From the NCBI GenBank assembly GCA_016185245.1, contig JACPNZ010000042.1, positions 62,001 to 126,000 on the forward strand: DNA of 64,000 nucleotides, read 5' to 3'. A model generated the notes under the pieces. The model had not been told where the DNA came from. It saw only the letters and a program-made list of their open reading frames with translations, and did no database searches. Shown one piece after another: positions 47,755-57,240 of the stretch (position 1 is its first letter; each line of letters starts with the position of its first letter). The DNA is from Hyphomicrobiales bacterium (GTDB lineage Bacteria; Pseudomonadota; Alphaproteobacteria; Rhizobiales; Aestuariivirgaceae). The position numbers and the translations under genes are program-made.

Positions 47755-49043
47755 GTCTCGATCTCGGAGTGACCATTGCCGCCATCCTGCTGCTGATCCT
47801 GATGTCGGCATTCTTTTCCGGTTCGGAAACCGCTCTTACCGCCACCTCGCGGGCCAGACTGAACGAAATCGAGCGGCGCGGCAGCCGCCGGGCCGCCATG
47901 GCTCTGGCCCTCACCAACACACGCGAGCGTCTGATCGGGGCCCTGCTGCTCGGCAACAACGTCGCCAATGTCACCGCCTCGGCGCTGGCCACCGCCCTGC
48001 TCATCGACATCTTTGGCGACAGCGGCGCCATCATCGCTTCGGTCATCATGACCGTGCTGATTCTGATCTTCGCCGAGGTTCTGCCCAAGACCTACGCCAT
48101 TGCCTATCCCGACCGCTCGGCAATCGCGGTCGCACCTCTGGTGCGGGTTCTGGTCGCCGTCTTCGGCCCCGTCGTCATGGCGGTCGAGTGGGTGGTCAAG
48201 ATGACGCTCCGGCTGTTCGGCGTCGACATCAGTATCGCCCAGAACGTGCTGTCGGCCCATGACGAACTGCGCGGCGCCATCGACCTGCACCTCAAGGAGG
48301 GTGCCGTGGTCAAGAAGGACCGCGACATGCTCGGCGGCATTCTCGACCTGCAGGATCTTGCCGTCTCCGACCTGATGGTCCACCGCACCAGGATGACGCT
48401 GATCGATGGCTCCGAAAGCCCGGCCGAGATCGTCGCCAAGGTGCTGAAGAGCGGCCACACCCGCATTCCGGTGTGGAAGGACAAGCCCGACAACATCGTC
48501 GGCGTGCTGCACGCCAAGAACCTGTTCGCCGCCCTGCAGAGGCACGGTGGCGAAGCCGAGAAGATCGATATCGAGGATGTGTTGAGCCCGGCCTGGTTCG
48601 TGCCCGACACCCGTTCGGTGACCGACCAGCTCAACGCCTTCCTCAGGCGTAAGACCCATTTCGCCATCGTCGTCGACGAGTATGGCGAATTGCAGGGACT
48701 GATCACCCTGGAAGACATCATCGAGGAGATCGTCGGCGACATCAAGGACGAGTTCGACGCGGTGGCGACCGGCGTCCGCCAGAAGCCCGACGGCTCCTTC
48801 ACCGTCGACGGCGGCGTGCCGGTGCGCGACCTGAACCGCGCCTTCGACTGGCACTTGCCCGACGACGAGGCAACGACGCTGGCCGGCCTCGTTATTCACG
48901 AGGCGCGGATGATTCCTGACGTGGGCCAAACCTTCAATTTCCACGGATTTCAGTTCGAGGTGCTGAAGAAGCGCAAGCACCAGGTCACCTCGATCAAGGT
49001 GACGCCGCTGAAGCGGGCACCCGATGAAGCCGAGGACGGTTGA
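47751..49043 (+). CDS. CNNM/CBS-domain membrane protein (HlyC/CorC family)
   Basis: The 430-residue protein has an N-terminal CNNM membrane domain of about four helices (MSAFFSGSETALTATSRARL, LPKTYAIAYP), a CBS pair (VSDLMVHRTRMTLID, IVVDEYGELQGLITLEDIIEEIVG) and a C-terminal CorC_HlyC domain (VDGGVPVRDLNRAFDW). Relatives act in Mg/Co efflux; the hemolysin name is historical. It overlaps aroB by four bases, an order often seen in rhizobia. Confidence 0.9.
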   Translation: MSLDLGVTIAAILLLILMSAFFSGSETALTATSRARLNEIERRGSRRAAMALALTNTRERLIGALLLGNNVANVTASALATALLIDIFGDSGAIIASVIMTVLILIFAEVLPKTYAIAYPDRSAIAVAPLVRVLVAVFGPVVMAVEWVVKMTLRLFGVDISIAQNVLSAHDELRGAIDLHLKEGAVVKKDRDMLGGILDLQDLAVSDLMVHRTRMTLIDGSESPAEIVAKVLKSGHTRIPVWKDKPDNIVGVLHAKNLFAALQRHGGEAEKIDIEDVLSPAWFVPDTRSVTDQLNAFLRRKTHFAIVVDEYGELQGLITLEDIIEEIVGDIKDEFDAVATGVRQKPDGSFTVDGGVPVRDLNRAFDWHLPDDEATTLAGLVIHEARMIPDVGQTFNFHGFQFEVLKKRKHQVTSIKVTPLKRAPDEAEDG

Positions 49044-49093
49044 CCTCGCCATGGTCGGGGCAAGCGTGGCCGGCCTCGGGTGCGGCGGCGCGG

Positions 49094-49492
49094 CTAAAGC
49101 AGGTCGATCAGGTGAGGGATGAGGGGAAGGTCGGCCGGCGGCATGGCGTAGTCGCGGAGCCTCAGCGGCCTCACCCAGGCAAGCTCCTGCCCCTCATGGC
49201 CCGCGGCCTGGCCCTTCCAGCGCCGACATACATAGAGCGGCATCAGTAGATGAAAATTGGCATAGGCGTGGCTGGCGAAGGTGAGCGGCGCCAGGCACGA
49301 CTCGGCGACATCGATGCCGAGTTCTTCCCGCAACTCGCGGATCAGCGCCGCTTCCGGGCGCTCGCCTGCCTCGACTTTGCCGCCGGGAAATTCCCACAGG
49401 CCGCCGAGTTCCTTGCCTTCGGGCCGACGCGACAGGAGCACGCGGCCGTCGGCATCGATCAGCGCCACGGCGGCGACGAGGACGATCTTCAT
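49094..49492 (-). CDS. mutT: 8-oxo-dGTP diphosphatase, Nudix family
   Basis: The 132-residue protein has a complete Nudix box, GKVEAGERPEAALIRELREE followed by LGID, and starts with the strand VLVAAVALIDADGRVLLSRR. It clears oxidised guanine nucleotides. It begins three bases after the argJ stop. Confidence 0.9.
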   Translation of the reverse strand: MKIVLVAAVALIDADGRVLLSRRPEGKELGGLWEFPGGKVEAGERPEAALIRELREELGIDVAESCLAPLTFASHAYANFHLLMPLYVCRRWKGQAAGHEGQELAWVRPLRLRDYAMPPADLPLIPHLIDLL

Positions 49493-49495
49493 GGC

Positions 49496-50734
49496 TCAGC
49501 TGCGGTAGGAGCCGTTGATGTCGATGTAGCGGTGGGTGAGGTCGCAGGTCCACACCCGCGCCTTGCCCTTGGCCACGCCCACATCGGCTTCAATGACGAT
49601 ATGCCGGCCTTTCATGTGCGACATGATGTCGGCCTCGTGGTAGGCGGGATCGCGCATGCCGTTCTTCGCCACCGTGATGCCGCCGATGCGGATGCGCAGT
49701 CGGTCGCGCACGGCTTTCTCGCCGGCCTTGCCGACTGCCATGACGATGCGGCCCCAGTTGGCGTCTTCGCCGGCGATCGCCGTCTTGACCAGCGGCGAAT
49801 TGGCAACCGACATGGCGATGCGATGGGCGGCGCGGTCCGATTCGGCCCCGGTAACGGCGATTTCGATGAGCTTTTCCGCCCCTTCTCCATCCCTGGCGAC
49901 CTGCTGAGCAAGATCGAGACACAGACCGTCAAGCGCCTCGGCGAAGGGTTTGAGACGGGCATCTGCCGCCGATTTGATCCCCTTCGATGCGGGACCGGCA
50001 GCGCCGGTGGCAAACAGCAGTACCGTGTCGGAAGTCGAGGTGTCGCCGTCGACGGTGATGCAGTTGAAGCTCGTATCGACCGACCGAGACAAAAGTTTCT
50101 GCAAGATCTTTGACGGGATCGCCGCATCGGTGAAGATGGACACCAGCATGGTCGCCATGTCGGGAGCGATCATCCCCGAGCCCTTGGCAATGCCGTTGAT
50201 GGTGACCGTCCTACCGCCGAGCTTCGCCGTGACCGTGGCGGCCTTGGCGAAGGTATCGGTGGTCATGATGGCGCGCGCCGCATCTGGCCAGGCTTCCGCC
50301 TTTGCCGCCCTGACAAGGCCGACAAGAGCAGAGGTAATGGGAGCTGGATCGAGCGGCTCGCCGATTACTCCGGTCGAGGCCTGGAAGATTTCACCAGGCT
50401 TGCAGCCGAGGAGCCTGGCCGCAGCACTTGCCACCGCCGTCACGGTCCTGACCCCGGCCTTGCCAGTGAAGGCATTGGCGTTGCCGGCATTGATCACCAC
50501 CGCCCGCGCCATACCTCCCTTGAGGGCATCGACGCACCAGTCGACCGGTGCCGAGCGCGATTTGGACCTGGTGAAACAGCCGGCCACCGCGGTGCCGGGA
50601 TCGAGCACGGCCAGCAGCACGTCCGGCCGGTTCTTGTAGCGGATACCGGTTGCGGCCGAAGCCAGTCGGACGCCGCCGATCACCGGCATGTCGGGAAAAC
50701 TCGCCGGTGCCAGCGGTGAAACGGTATGCGCCAT
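49496..50734 (-). CDS. argJ: Bifunctional ornithine acetyltransferase / N-acetylglutamate synthase
   Basis: The 412-residue precursor is expected to cleave itself before the threonine in [14 protein letters not shown], giving alpha and beta chains. [27 protein letters not shown] and the C-terminal [18 protein letters not shown] are family landmarks. It recycles the acetyl group in the cyclic arginine pathway. It lies between the parvulin gene and mutT on the same strand. Confidence 0.96.
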   Translation of the reverse strand: MAHTVSPLAPASFPDMPVIGGVRLASAATGIRYKNRPDVLLAVLDPGTAVAGCFTRSKSRSAPVDWCVDALKGGMARAVVINAGNANAFTGKAGVRTVTAVASAAARLLGCKPGEIFQASTGVIGEPLDPAPITSALVGLVRAAKAEAWPDAARAIMTTDTFAKAATVTAKLGGRTVTINGIAKGSGMIAPDMATMLVSIFTDAAIPSKILQKLLSRSVDTSFNCITVDGDTSTSDTVLLFATGAAGPASKGIKSAADARLKPFAEALDGLCLDLAQQVARDGEGAEKLIEIAVTGAESDRAAHRIAMSVANSPLVKTAIAGEDANWGRIVMAVGKAGEKAVRDRLRIRIGGITVAKNGMRDPAYHEADIMSHMKGRHIVIEADVGVAKGKARVWTCDLTHRYIDINGSYRS

Positions 50735-50766
50735 GGTTCAAGCCCCCTAGAGCCGATGGCCGATCG

Positions 50767-51717
50767 TCATTGCTGCGGAATCTGCAGATCGCCCTTGCCG
50801 CTGTTCGCATCGCCACCATCGCTGGAAGCGGGTTGTGTGCCATTCTGCCGGTCCTGGAAGGCTTTGGCCTGCCGGGCCGCTTCGTCGGCATATTTCTTGA
50901 GATCCTCGTCGATGATCTCGATCTTCGAGGTCTTGCGGATACCGTCCATGACCTCCTGCACCTTCTTGCGCAGGAGCACATTGCGGATCGCCGACTTCAC
51001 CTGGTCATAAGGCTGGGCAGCGCCGGTCTTGCGATCCTCCAGCTTGATGATGTGCCACCCGAAATCTGTCTTTACCGGCTGCGAAATCTCCCCCACCTTG
51101 AGAGCGAAGGCTGCCCTGGAAAATTCCGGTACCATTTCGGGTGCGGAGAAGTAGCCGAGATCGCCACCATAGTCCTTGGAGCCGTCGAGACTGTATTTCT
51201 TGGCGAGGTCCTCGAACTTCTCGCCCTTGGCCAGGCGCGCGAGGATGTCCTTGGCTTCCTTTTCGGTGCCCACCAGAATTTGGCGGGCCCGGACGCGCTC
51301 GGTCTGGGCCACTTTGGCGGCTTCGGCGTCATAGGCCGCCTTGATCTGCTCTTCGGTTACCTGCGGGCGGATCTTCTGGAAGAAATAGGCATCGCGCAGC
51401 GCCTTGGCCTGGTAGAGGGCGAGGCGGCGCTTGTATTCCGCGGTGTCGGCAATCCCTTCCTTGACCGCCAGCTGGGCCAGCATGTGGCGCTCGACCAGAT
51501 ATTCGACGACGAAGGGGTAGCGTAATTTGGGCGGCAGGTCGGGCAGCTGGCCGATGATGTCGTCGGTCGCCATCTGCACTTCCGAGACCTTGATCTCGTG
51601 GCCGTTGACGATGGCCACGGTCACGTCATCGCCCGGGGTGGCTGTCTGGGACAGGGCCGCCGGAGCCAAGGCAAGTCCCAGAGCCACCGTAGAAAATATC
51701 GTCCGAATGCGCAGCAT
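50767..51717 (-). CDS. Periplasmic parvulin-type peptidylprolyl isomerase
   Basis: The 316-residue protein has a signal peptide (TIFSTVALGLALAPAALSQ), a SurA-like N-terminal helical chaperone region and a PpiC domain (RARQILVGTEKEAKDILARLAKG, YGGDLGYFSAPEMVPEF, FGWHIIKLED). It helps fold exported proteins. ATG 51717 is used; GTG 51726 would add three residues. It diverges from secA, fitting a role in export. Confidence 0.88.
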   Translation of the reverse strand: MLRIRTIFSTVALGLALAPAALSQTATPGDDVTVAIVNGHEIKVSEVQMATDDIIGQLPDLPPKLRYPFVVEYLVERHMLAQLAVKEGIADTAEYKRRLALYQAKALRDAYFFQKIRPQVTEEQIKAAYDAEAAKVAQTERVRARQILVGTEKEAKDILARLAKGEKFEDLAKKYSLDGSKDYGGDLGYFSAPEMVPEFSRAAFALKVGEISQPVKTDFGWHIIKLEDRKTGAAQPYDQVKSAIRNVLLRKKVQEVMDGIRKTSKIEIIDEDLKKYADEAARQAKAFQDRQNGTQPASSDGGDANSGKGDLQIPQQ

Positions 51718-51726
51718 CAAGTCCAC

Positions 51727-52042
51727 CGTGTCAACGTCCTTTTGACGGACCGTCCAGCCCGACGCTTGCGCTCAATGATCGCGAAACAAGGCAACAATAT
51801 GCTGCGGCCGCGTCGTGGGAGGGATGTCAAATCGACCGGCACATTGGCTGTGTTCACGCACTGTTTCAAGGGGTTCGGCCGACATTGGATTGCCTGTTGC
51901 CGCAATACAACACATTGAAAAGCCGCCGCTCCGGGCCCATCTGGCCGGAATTCGGGAGGTGCCTGATTGCCCCCGCCCCGCAACTTGACTAGAAAGCGGC
52001 ACACCTCGGGGCTTCCCCCGCCCACGCCCAGGAACGGAACAC
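51727..52042. other. Divergent intergenic region between the parvulin gene and secA, no gene seen
   Basis: About 315 bases that should hold both promoters. No credible coding frame, hairpin terminator or known RNA was recognised. AGGAA lies eight bases before the secA ATG. Confidence 0.5.
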
Positions 52043-54784
52043 ATGCTCGGACTGCGCTCCATCGCCGCGAAGATTTTCGGCACCAGCAACGATCGCAAGG
52101 TCGCCCAGTATCGCGGCCGGGTTGACGCCGTCAACGCCCTCGAAACCGAAGTGGCGGCGCTTTCCGACGAGGCGCTGAAGGCCCGCACCGCCATGTTCAA
52201 GGCGGAGATCGAAGGCGGCAAGAGCCTCGATGACATTCTGCTGCCGGCCTTCGCCACGGTGCGCGAGGCGGCCAAGCGCACCCTCGGACAACGCCACTTC
52301 GACGTGCAGCTGATCGGCGGCATGGCGCTGCACGAGGGCCGCATCGCCGAAATGAAGACCGGCGAAGGCAAGACCCTGGTGGCGACCCTTGCGGTCTACC
52401 TCAACACCCTGTCGGGCCAGGGCGTCCATGTGGTCACCGTCAACGACTATCTGGCCCGCCGTGACGCCGCCTGGATGGGCCAGATCTACGGCTTCCTCGG
52501 TCTCACCACCGGGGTAATCGTCCATGGCCTCGACGATGCCGAGCGCCGTGCAGCCTACGCCTGCGACGTTACCTATGCCACCAACAACGAGCTGGGCTTC
52601 GACTATCTGCGCGACAACATGAAATACCATCTCGAGGAGATGGTGCAGCGCGGCCACAATTTTGCGATCGTCGACGAGGTCGACTCGATTCTGGTCGACG
52701 AGGCGAGAACGCCTCTCATCATTTCCGGCCCGATCGACGACAAGTCCGATCTTTATAACGCCGTCGACCACTATATCCCGCAGCTCGTCGCCGAGGACTA
52801 TGAGCTCGACGAGAAGCAGCGTTCCTGCACCCTGACCGAAAAGGGCAACGAGCACCTCGAGCAGGTCTTGGGCGCGGCGGGCCTCCTCAAGGGCACCAAC
52901 CTCTACGACGCCGAGAACGTCACCATCATCCATCACGTGCAGCAGGCGCTGCGCGCCCACAAGCTGTTCCAGCGCGACAAGGACTATATCGTCAAGGACA
53001 ACCAAGTCATCATCATCGACGAGTTCACCGGCCGCATGATGCCGGGCCGGCGCTATTCCGATGGCCTGCACCAGGCGCTGGAAGCCAAGGAACACGTGGC
53101 CATTCAGCCGGAAAACGTCACCCTTGCCTCGATCACCTTCCAAAACTATTTCCGCCTCTACGACAAGCTGGCCGGCATGACCGGCACGGCGTCGACCGAG
53201 GCCGACGAGTTCATGGACATCTACAAGCTCGACGTGTTGGAGATTCCGACCAACGTGGCGGTGGCCCGCCTCGACGAGGACGATCAGGTCTACCGCACGG
53301 CGCGCGAGAAGTATTCGGCGATCATCGACACCATCAACGAGGCGCGGGCCAAGGGCCAGCCGGTGCTGGTCGGCACCACCTCGATCGAGAAATCGGAAGT
53401 GCTGTCCGGCCTGCTCAAGGCCAAGGGCGTCACCCACAATGTGCTGAACGCCCGCTACCACGAGCAGGAGGCGATGATCATCGCCCAGGCCGGCGTCCCC
53501 GGGTCGATCACCATCGCCACCAACATGGCCGGCCGCGGCACCGACATCAAGCTCGGCGGCAACCTTGAAATGCGGATCGCCACCGAACTGGCCGACCTGC
53601 CGCCCGGCCCCGAACGCGACAGCCGCATCGCCCGGATCAAGGCCGAGATCGACGACGACAAGCGGAAGGTGCTGGAGGCCGGCGGCCTGTTCGTCGTCGG
53701 CACCGAGCGCCACGAGAGCCGGCGCATCGACAACCAGCTGCGCGGCCGCTCCGGCCGCCAGGGCGACCCCGGTCGCTCGCTGTTCTACCTGTCGCTCGAA
53801 GACGACCTGATGCGCATCTTCGGCTCCGAGCGCATGGATTCGATGCTGCGGACGCTTGGCCTCAAGGAGGGTGAGGCGATCGTCCATCCGTGGATTAACA
53901 AGGCCCTGGAAAAGGCCCAGCAGAAGGTTGAGGCACGCAACTTCGACATTCGCAAGAACCTTCTCAAGTTCGACAACGTGATGAACGACCAGCGCAAGGT
54001 GATCTTCGAGCAGCGCATCGGCATCATGCGCGGCGAGGACGTCTCCGAGACCATCGACGACATGCGCCACCAGGTGATCGAGGATCTGGTGCGCGAGCAC
54101 ATCCCCGAGAACGCCTATGCCGAGCAATGGGATGCCGCCGGTCTCCGGCAACGCCTGCGCGATGTGGTCGCCATCGACTTCCCGGTCGAGGACTGGGCCA
54201 AGGAAGAAGGCATTGCCGACGATGAGATCGTCGAGCGCATCACTAAGGCGGCCGACCATCTCTATGCCAGCAAGCGCGAGAAATATACGCCCGAGCTGAT
54301 GATCCAGGTCGAGAAGGCGGTGCTGCTGCGCACTCTCGACAACCTGTGGCGCGATCATATCATCACCGTCGATCACCTGCGCCAGGTCATTCATCTGCGC
54401 GGTTACGGCCAGCGCGACCCGCTCAACGAGTACAAGACCGAAGGCTTCAGCCTGTTCGAAGCGATGATCGGCAAGCTGCGCGAGAACACCACCGCTCAGA
54501 TGATGCGGCTGGAGATTCAGACCAGGCCTTCCGACGACATGCTGCCGGGCGAGGACGAACTGCCGACGATGGCCGTCCACCATATCGACGCCTCCACCGG
54601 CGACGACGACGTGGCTGTCGGTGCGATCTTCGGCGGTGCCGTTGCCACCGCCTATGCCGCCGCCCCGGCGGCCGGCGCCGTCGATCCGAAGGACCCCACC
54701 ACCTGGGGCAAGGCCGCCCGCAACGACCCCTGCCCCTGCGGCTCCGGCAAGAAGTACAAACACTGCCACGGGGCGTTTGCCTGA
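52043..54784 (+). CDS. secA: Protein translocase subunit SecA
   Basis: The 913-residue ATPase has Walker [32 protein letters not shown], the DEAD-type box [33 protein letters not shown] and [12 protein letters not shown], a helical scaffold, and the C-terminal SecB/lipid-binding zinc motif [14 protein letters not shown]. It pushes unfolded preproteins through SecYEG. Confidence 0.98.
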   Translation: MLGLRSIAAKIFGTSNDRKVAQYRGRVDAVNALETEVAALSDEALKARTAMFKAEIEGGKSLDDILLPAFATVREAAKRTLGQRHFDVQLIGGMALHEGRIAEMKTGEGKTLVATLAVYLNTLSGQGVHVVTVNDYLARRDAAWMGQIYGFLGLTTGVIVHGLDDAERRAAYACDVTYATNNELGFDYLRDNMKYHLEEMVQRGHNFAIVDEVDSILVDEARTPLIISGPIDDKSDLYNAVDHYIPQLVAEDYELDEKQRSCTLTEKGNEHLEQVLGAAGLLKGTNLYDAENVTIIHHVQQALRAHKLFQRDKDYIVKDNQVIIIDEFTGRMMPGRRYSDGLHQALEAKEHVAIQPENVTLASITFQNYFRLYDKLAGMTGTASTEADEFMDIYKLDVLEIPTNVAVARLDEDDQVYRTAREKYSAIIDTINEARAKGQPVLVGTTSIEKSEVLSGLLKAKGVTHNVLNARYHEQEAMIIAQAGVPGSITIATNMAGRGTDIKLGGNLEMRIATELADLPPGPERDSRIARIKAEIDDDKRKVLEAGGLFVVGTERHESRRIDNQLRGRSGRQGDPGRSLFYLSLEDDLMRIFGSERMDSMLRTLGLKEGEAIVHPWINKALEKAQQKVEARNFDIRKNLLKFDNVMNDQRKVIFEQRIGIMRGEDVSETIDDMRHQVIEDLVREHIPENAYAEQWDAAGLRQRLRDVVAIDFPVEDWAKEEGIADDEIVERITKAADHLYASKREKYTPELMIQVEKAVLLRTLDNLWRDHIITVDHLRQVIHLRGYGQRDPLNEYKTEGFSLFEAMIGKLRENTTAQMMRLEIQTRPSDDMLPGEDELPTMAVHHIDASTGDDDVAVGAIFGGAVATAYAAAPAAGAVDPKDPTTWGKAARNDPCPCGSGKKYKHCHGAFA

Positions 54785-54889
54785 TTCGCGGGCACAGTGA
54801 AGTAACATTATGATCGAAGCCATTCGCGCCATGAAACAATCAAATATGGATGGGGTGCAATCACGATAGAAACCGATGTCCAGCATGTT

Positions 54890-55207
54890 ATGACTGCCGG
54901 TTCGTTCTGCCGAATGGCTTTGGGCATTCTATTGGCGGGAGTAGCGATGATGTTGCCCGCGGCGGAAAGCTCCTTTGCCGCCACCGGCAAGGGTGATGCG
55001 AGGATGCTCGCCTGCAGGAAAGCCTTCGGCCCTACGGTATACAGCTATGAGGTGCTGAAGAATGGCCGCCTGCGCTGCTCCTATCGAATCCAGCCGCGCA
55101 ACGCCGCCGAGGCACGGACGGCCTGCAGCAAGGCCAATTTCCAGGGCCATACTATGGTCAACGTGCGCAAATACGCCGATGGAACCTGGGCCTGCATGGT
55201 CAAGTGA
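54890..55207 (+). CDS. Small secreted cysteine-containing protein, unknown function
   Basis: This 105-residue protein has a signal peptide (MALGILLAGVAMMLPAAESSFA) and a mature part of about 75 residues with four cysteines (LACRKAF, LRCSYR, TACSKANF, TWACMVK), which could form two disulfides. The ribosome site is weak. It is 105 bases after secA and converges with the multicopper oxidase gene ten bases away. No family was recognised. Confidence 0.65.
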   Translation: MTAGSFCRMALGILLAGVAMMLPAAESSFAATGKGDARMLACRKAFGPTVYSYEVLKNGRLRCSYRIQPRNAAEARTACSKANFQGHTMVNVRKYADGTWACMVK

Positions 55208-55217
55208 CGGGTAGCTC

Positions 55218-56648
55218 TCACGCCGTGCTGGAATAGGCGATCGCTCCCATCATGCCGGAATTCATGTGATAGATGTGGTGGCAGTGGAAGGCCCAGGTGC
55301 CGGGATTGTCGGCGTCGAACTGGATGGTGACGGTGGTCTTCGGCGGCACCAGCACGGTGTCGCGTAATGCCCCGTCGATCGCTCTCCCGTCGATCGCCGT
55401 CACCTTGAAGTAATGGCCGTGGAGATGCATGGGGTGTGCCATGCCGGTCATGTTGTGCAGCATCACAGCCAGGCGCTCGCCGCGCCGCACCGTGAAAATG
55501 GTCTGATGCGCGGACGACACGCCATTGAGGCCCCAGAGGTAATCGGCACCGCCGCCGGTCAGCATCACCGTTTCGGTACGTGTGACCGGCTCGTCCGCAA
55601 GGCTGCCCACCGGCCGCAGCCGGCTCTCGAGTTCGAGATCGAGCCCCGGTAGCGCCTCGGCCTCGGAAGCCATGCGGCTTACGGCAGCTCCTTTGCTGGC
55701 CAATAGAATGCCGGTCTGCCGGGCAACGCCTTCGGGTCGGAACAGGATGGGGAAGACGCCGCCCCCCGCCGGTATCTGCAGGCGAATGTCGGCGCGCTGG
55801 GCGATCGCCAGGGGAAAGCGCTGGCCGGGCATGGCGTGCACCGGATTGCCGTCGACCGCCACCAGTTCACCCTCGATGCCGCCGAGATCGATCCACAGAT
55901 TGCTGGCGGCGGCGGCATTGATGATGCGGAGCCGGACCTTCCCGCCCTTCTCGACGGTGACCACTTCCGGGTCGTCGAGGGTCCGGTCATTGGCCAGATA
56001 GGCGTCGAAGGCCACGTCGTTGAGCGTACCGCCCATGTCCATCGTCGACATGTCCATCTTGGAATTATCCATGCCACCTGTCGTGTGCCCCGCATGGGCG
56101 CCGCCGCCGGACTTGAGCTCGGCGAAGATTTCGGCCGGGTCACGGAAAGTGAAGTCGTGCACCATGACGACGTGTTCCCGCTCGTCGAAGACCGGCTCCG
56201 CCGTCTCGCGAACGATCAGGGGTGCAGCCATCAGGCGCTGCTCCTGCAGGCCCACATGCGAATGCATCCAGTGGGTGCCGGACCGGGTATTGACGAAATC
56301 GTAGAGGAAACTGGCGCCATCGGGCAGTGCCGCCTGGGACAGTACCGGTACGCCATCCAGTTCGGAGGGCGGTTTAAGGCCATGCCAGTGGATCAGCGCA
56401 TCCTCGTCGCTGGCGTTCTCGAGCAGATATCTGAAGGGTTGGCCCAGCACGGTATCGATGCCCGGTCTGCCGTCAGGCCCGACGATGGTGAAAACCTTCG
56501 CCGCCCTGCCACTCACCTCGAGGATGCGGGTATCGATCCTCAGACGCGCCGCGGTCGCGGCCCGCGTCGCCAGCATTCCCACTCCTGCGAGTCCCGCAAT
56601 GGCTACCCCGCCGGCGATAAACCCGCGCCGTCCGATCTTGTGCAACAT
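55218..56648 (-). CDS. Periplasmic multicopper oxidase (CopA/CueO-like)
   Basis: The 476-residue protein starts with a Tat signal (KIGRRGFIAGGVAIAG) and has all copper sites: IHWHGLK, HWMHSHVG, HPMHLHGHYF and HCHHIYHMNSGMM. Residues near 195-210 form a Met-rich loop (GGMDNSKMDMSTMDMGG), typical of copper-tolerance oxidases that handle Cu(I). The ATG has GGAG eight bases upstream. No copper regulator or chaperone lies next to it. Confidence 0.9.
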   Translation of the reverse strand: MLHKIGRRGFIAGGVAIAGLAGVGMLATRAATAARLRIDTRILEVSGRAAKVFTIVGPDGRPGIDTVLGQPFRYLLENASDEDALIHWHGLKPPSELDGVPVLSQAALPDGASFLYDFVNTRSGTHWMHSHVGLQEQRLMAAPLIVRETAEPVFDEREHVVMVHDFTFRDPAEIFAELKSGGGAHAGHTTGGMDNSKMDMSTMDMGGTLNDVAFDAYLANDRTLDDPEVVTVEKGGKVRLRIINAAAASNLWIDLGGIEGELVAVDGNPVHAMPGQRFPLAIAQRADIRLQIPAGGGVFPILFRPEGVARQTGILLASKGAAVSRMASEAEALPGLDLELESRLRPVGSLADEPVTRTETVMLTGGGADYLWGLNGVSSAHQTIFTVRRGERLAVMLHNMTGMAHPMHLHGHYFKVTAIDGRAIDGALRDTVLVPPKTTVTIQFDADNPGTWAFHCHHIYHMNSGMMGAIAYSSTA

Positions 56649-57022
56649 CCCGAAGACTCCATTGCTACATCTTCGCCCGCGAATATCAGTGCCGTGTACT
56701 CGCTGTCCCAGTCGGCCGCAGGTCGCAGTCAGATTGGGCAGACATCTTTGTGGTTGTAAAGGTGGTTAAAGTTGGGTTGACGTGATCTCTGCACCATCGC
56801 GGCCAACCGCCCACGGCGTAGGGCATAGCCTTCTGCATAACTCGGTGAATCTACCCAAATAGCCGTACTTACATCACAATTCTAGTGAACTTTCGATGGA
56901 GAAGATACCGACGCCTGTTCATCGTTGCATCAAATCCGAGAGGGCAGATTAACAACTCTTTGAAGCCCCCTGTGGTCTAGTGGCAACAGGACTGGAGGAT
57001 GGCCCCGGTCGAGAGGAGCGCA
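56649..57022. other. Divergent intergenic region between the multicopper oxidase and flp genes, no gene seen
   Basis: About 370 bases, more AT-rich than its surroundings, with no credible coding frame. It should hold promoters for both genes. A short hairpin (CCTGT ... ACAGG, about 56969-56990) lies just before the flp ribosome site. I recognised no known RNA. Confidence 0.45.
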
Positions 57023-57208
57023 ATGGCCGTGCGATTTGCCGCCAACATTTTGAACCGCCTATTTCGGGAAGACCAAGGCGCGACCGCCATCGAATACGCG
57101 CTGATTGCCTCGATTCTCGGCATTGCCCTGGTGCCGGTGCTGGTCAACACCACCAACGGCGTCGCTTCCCTCTATACCCGCGTCCAGTACTATTTCAGCC
57201 TGTTCTAA
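57023..57208 (+). CDS. Flp/Fap-type pilin
   Basis: The 61-residue protein has the class IVb prepilin form: a short basic leader, FREDQG, then ATAIEYALIASILGIALVPVLV, with cleavage expected after the glycine and Glu at mature position 5. AGGAG lies before the chosen ATG; an ATG eight codons upstream is too close to its own GGAGG. No cpa or tad genes are in the window, so this is an orphan pilin here. Confidence 0.85.
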   Translation: MAVRFAANILNRLFREDQGATAIEYALIASILGIALVPVLVNTTNGVASLYTRVQYYFSLF

Positions 57209-57240
57209 GCGAGGCCAGCCAGCCAAATGTAGCGATCGGC

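Noticed and set aside
51989-54886. Very long antisense open frame opposite secA
   Set aside because: It mirrors secA codon usage, shows only His/Asp/Gly/Val-rich low-complexity sequence and has no domain; SecA is certain on the plus strand.
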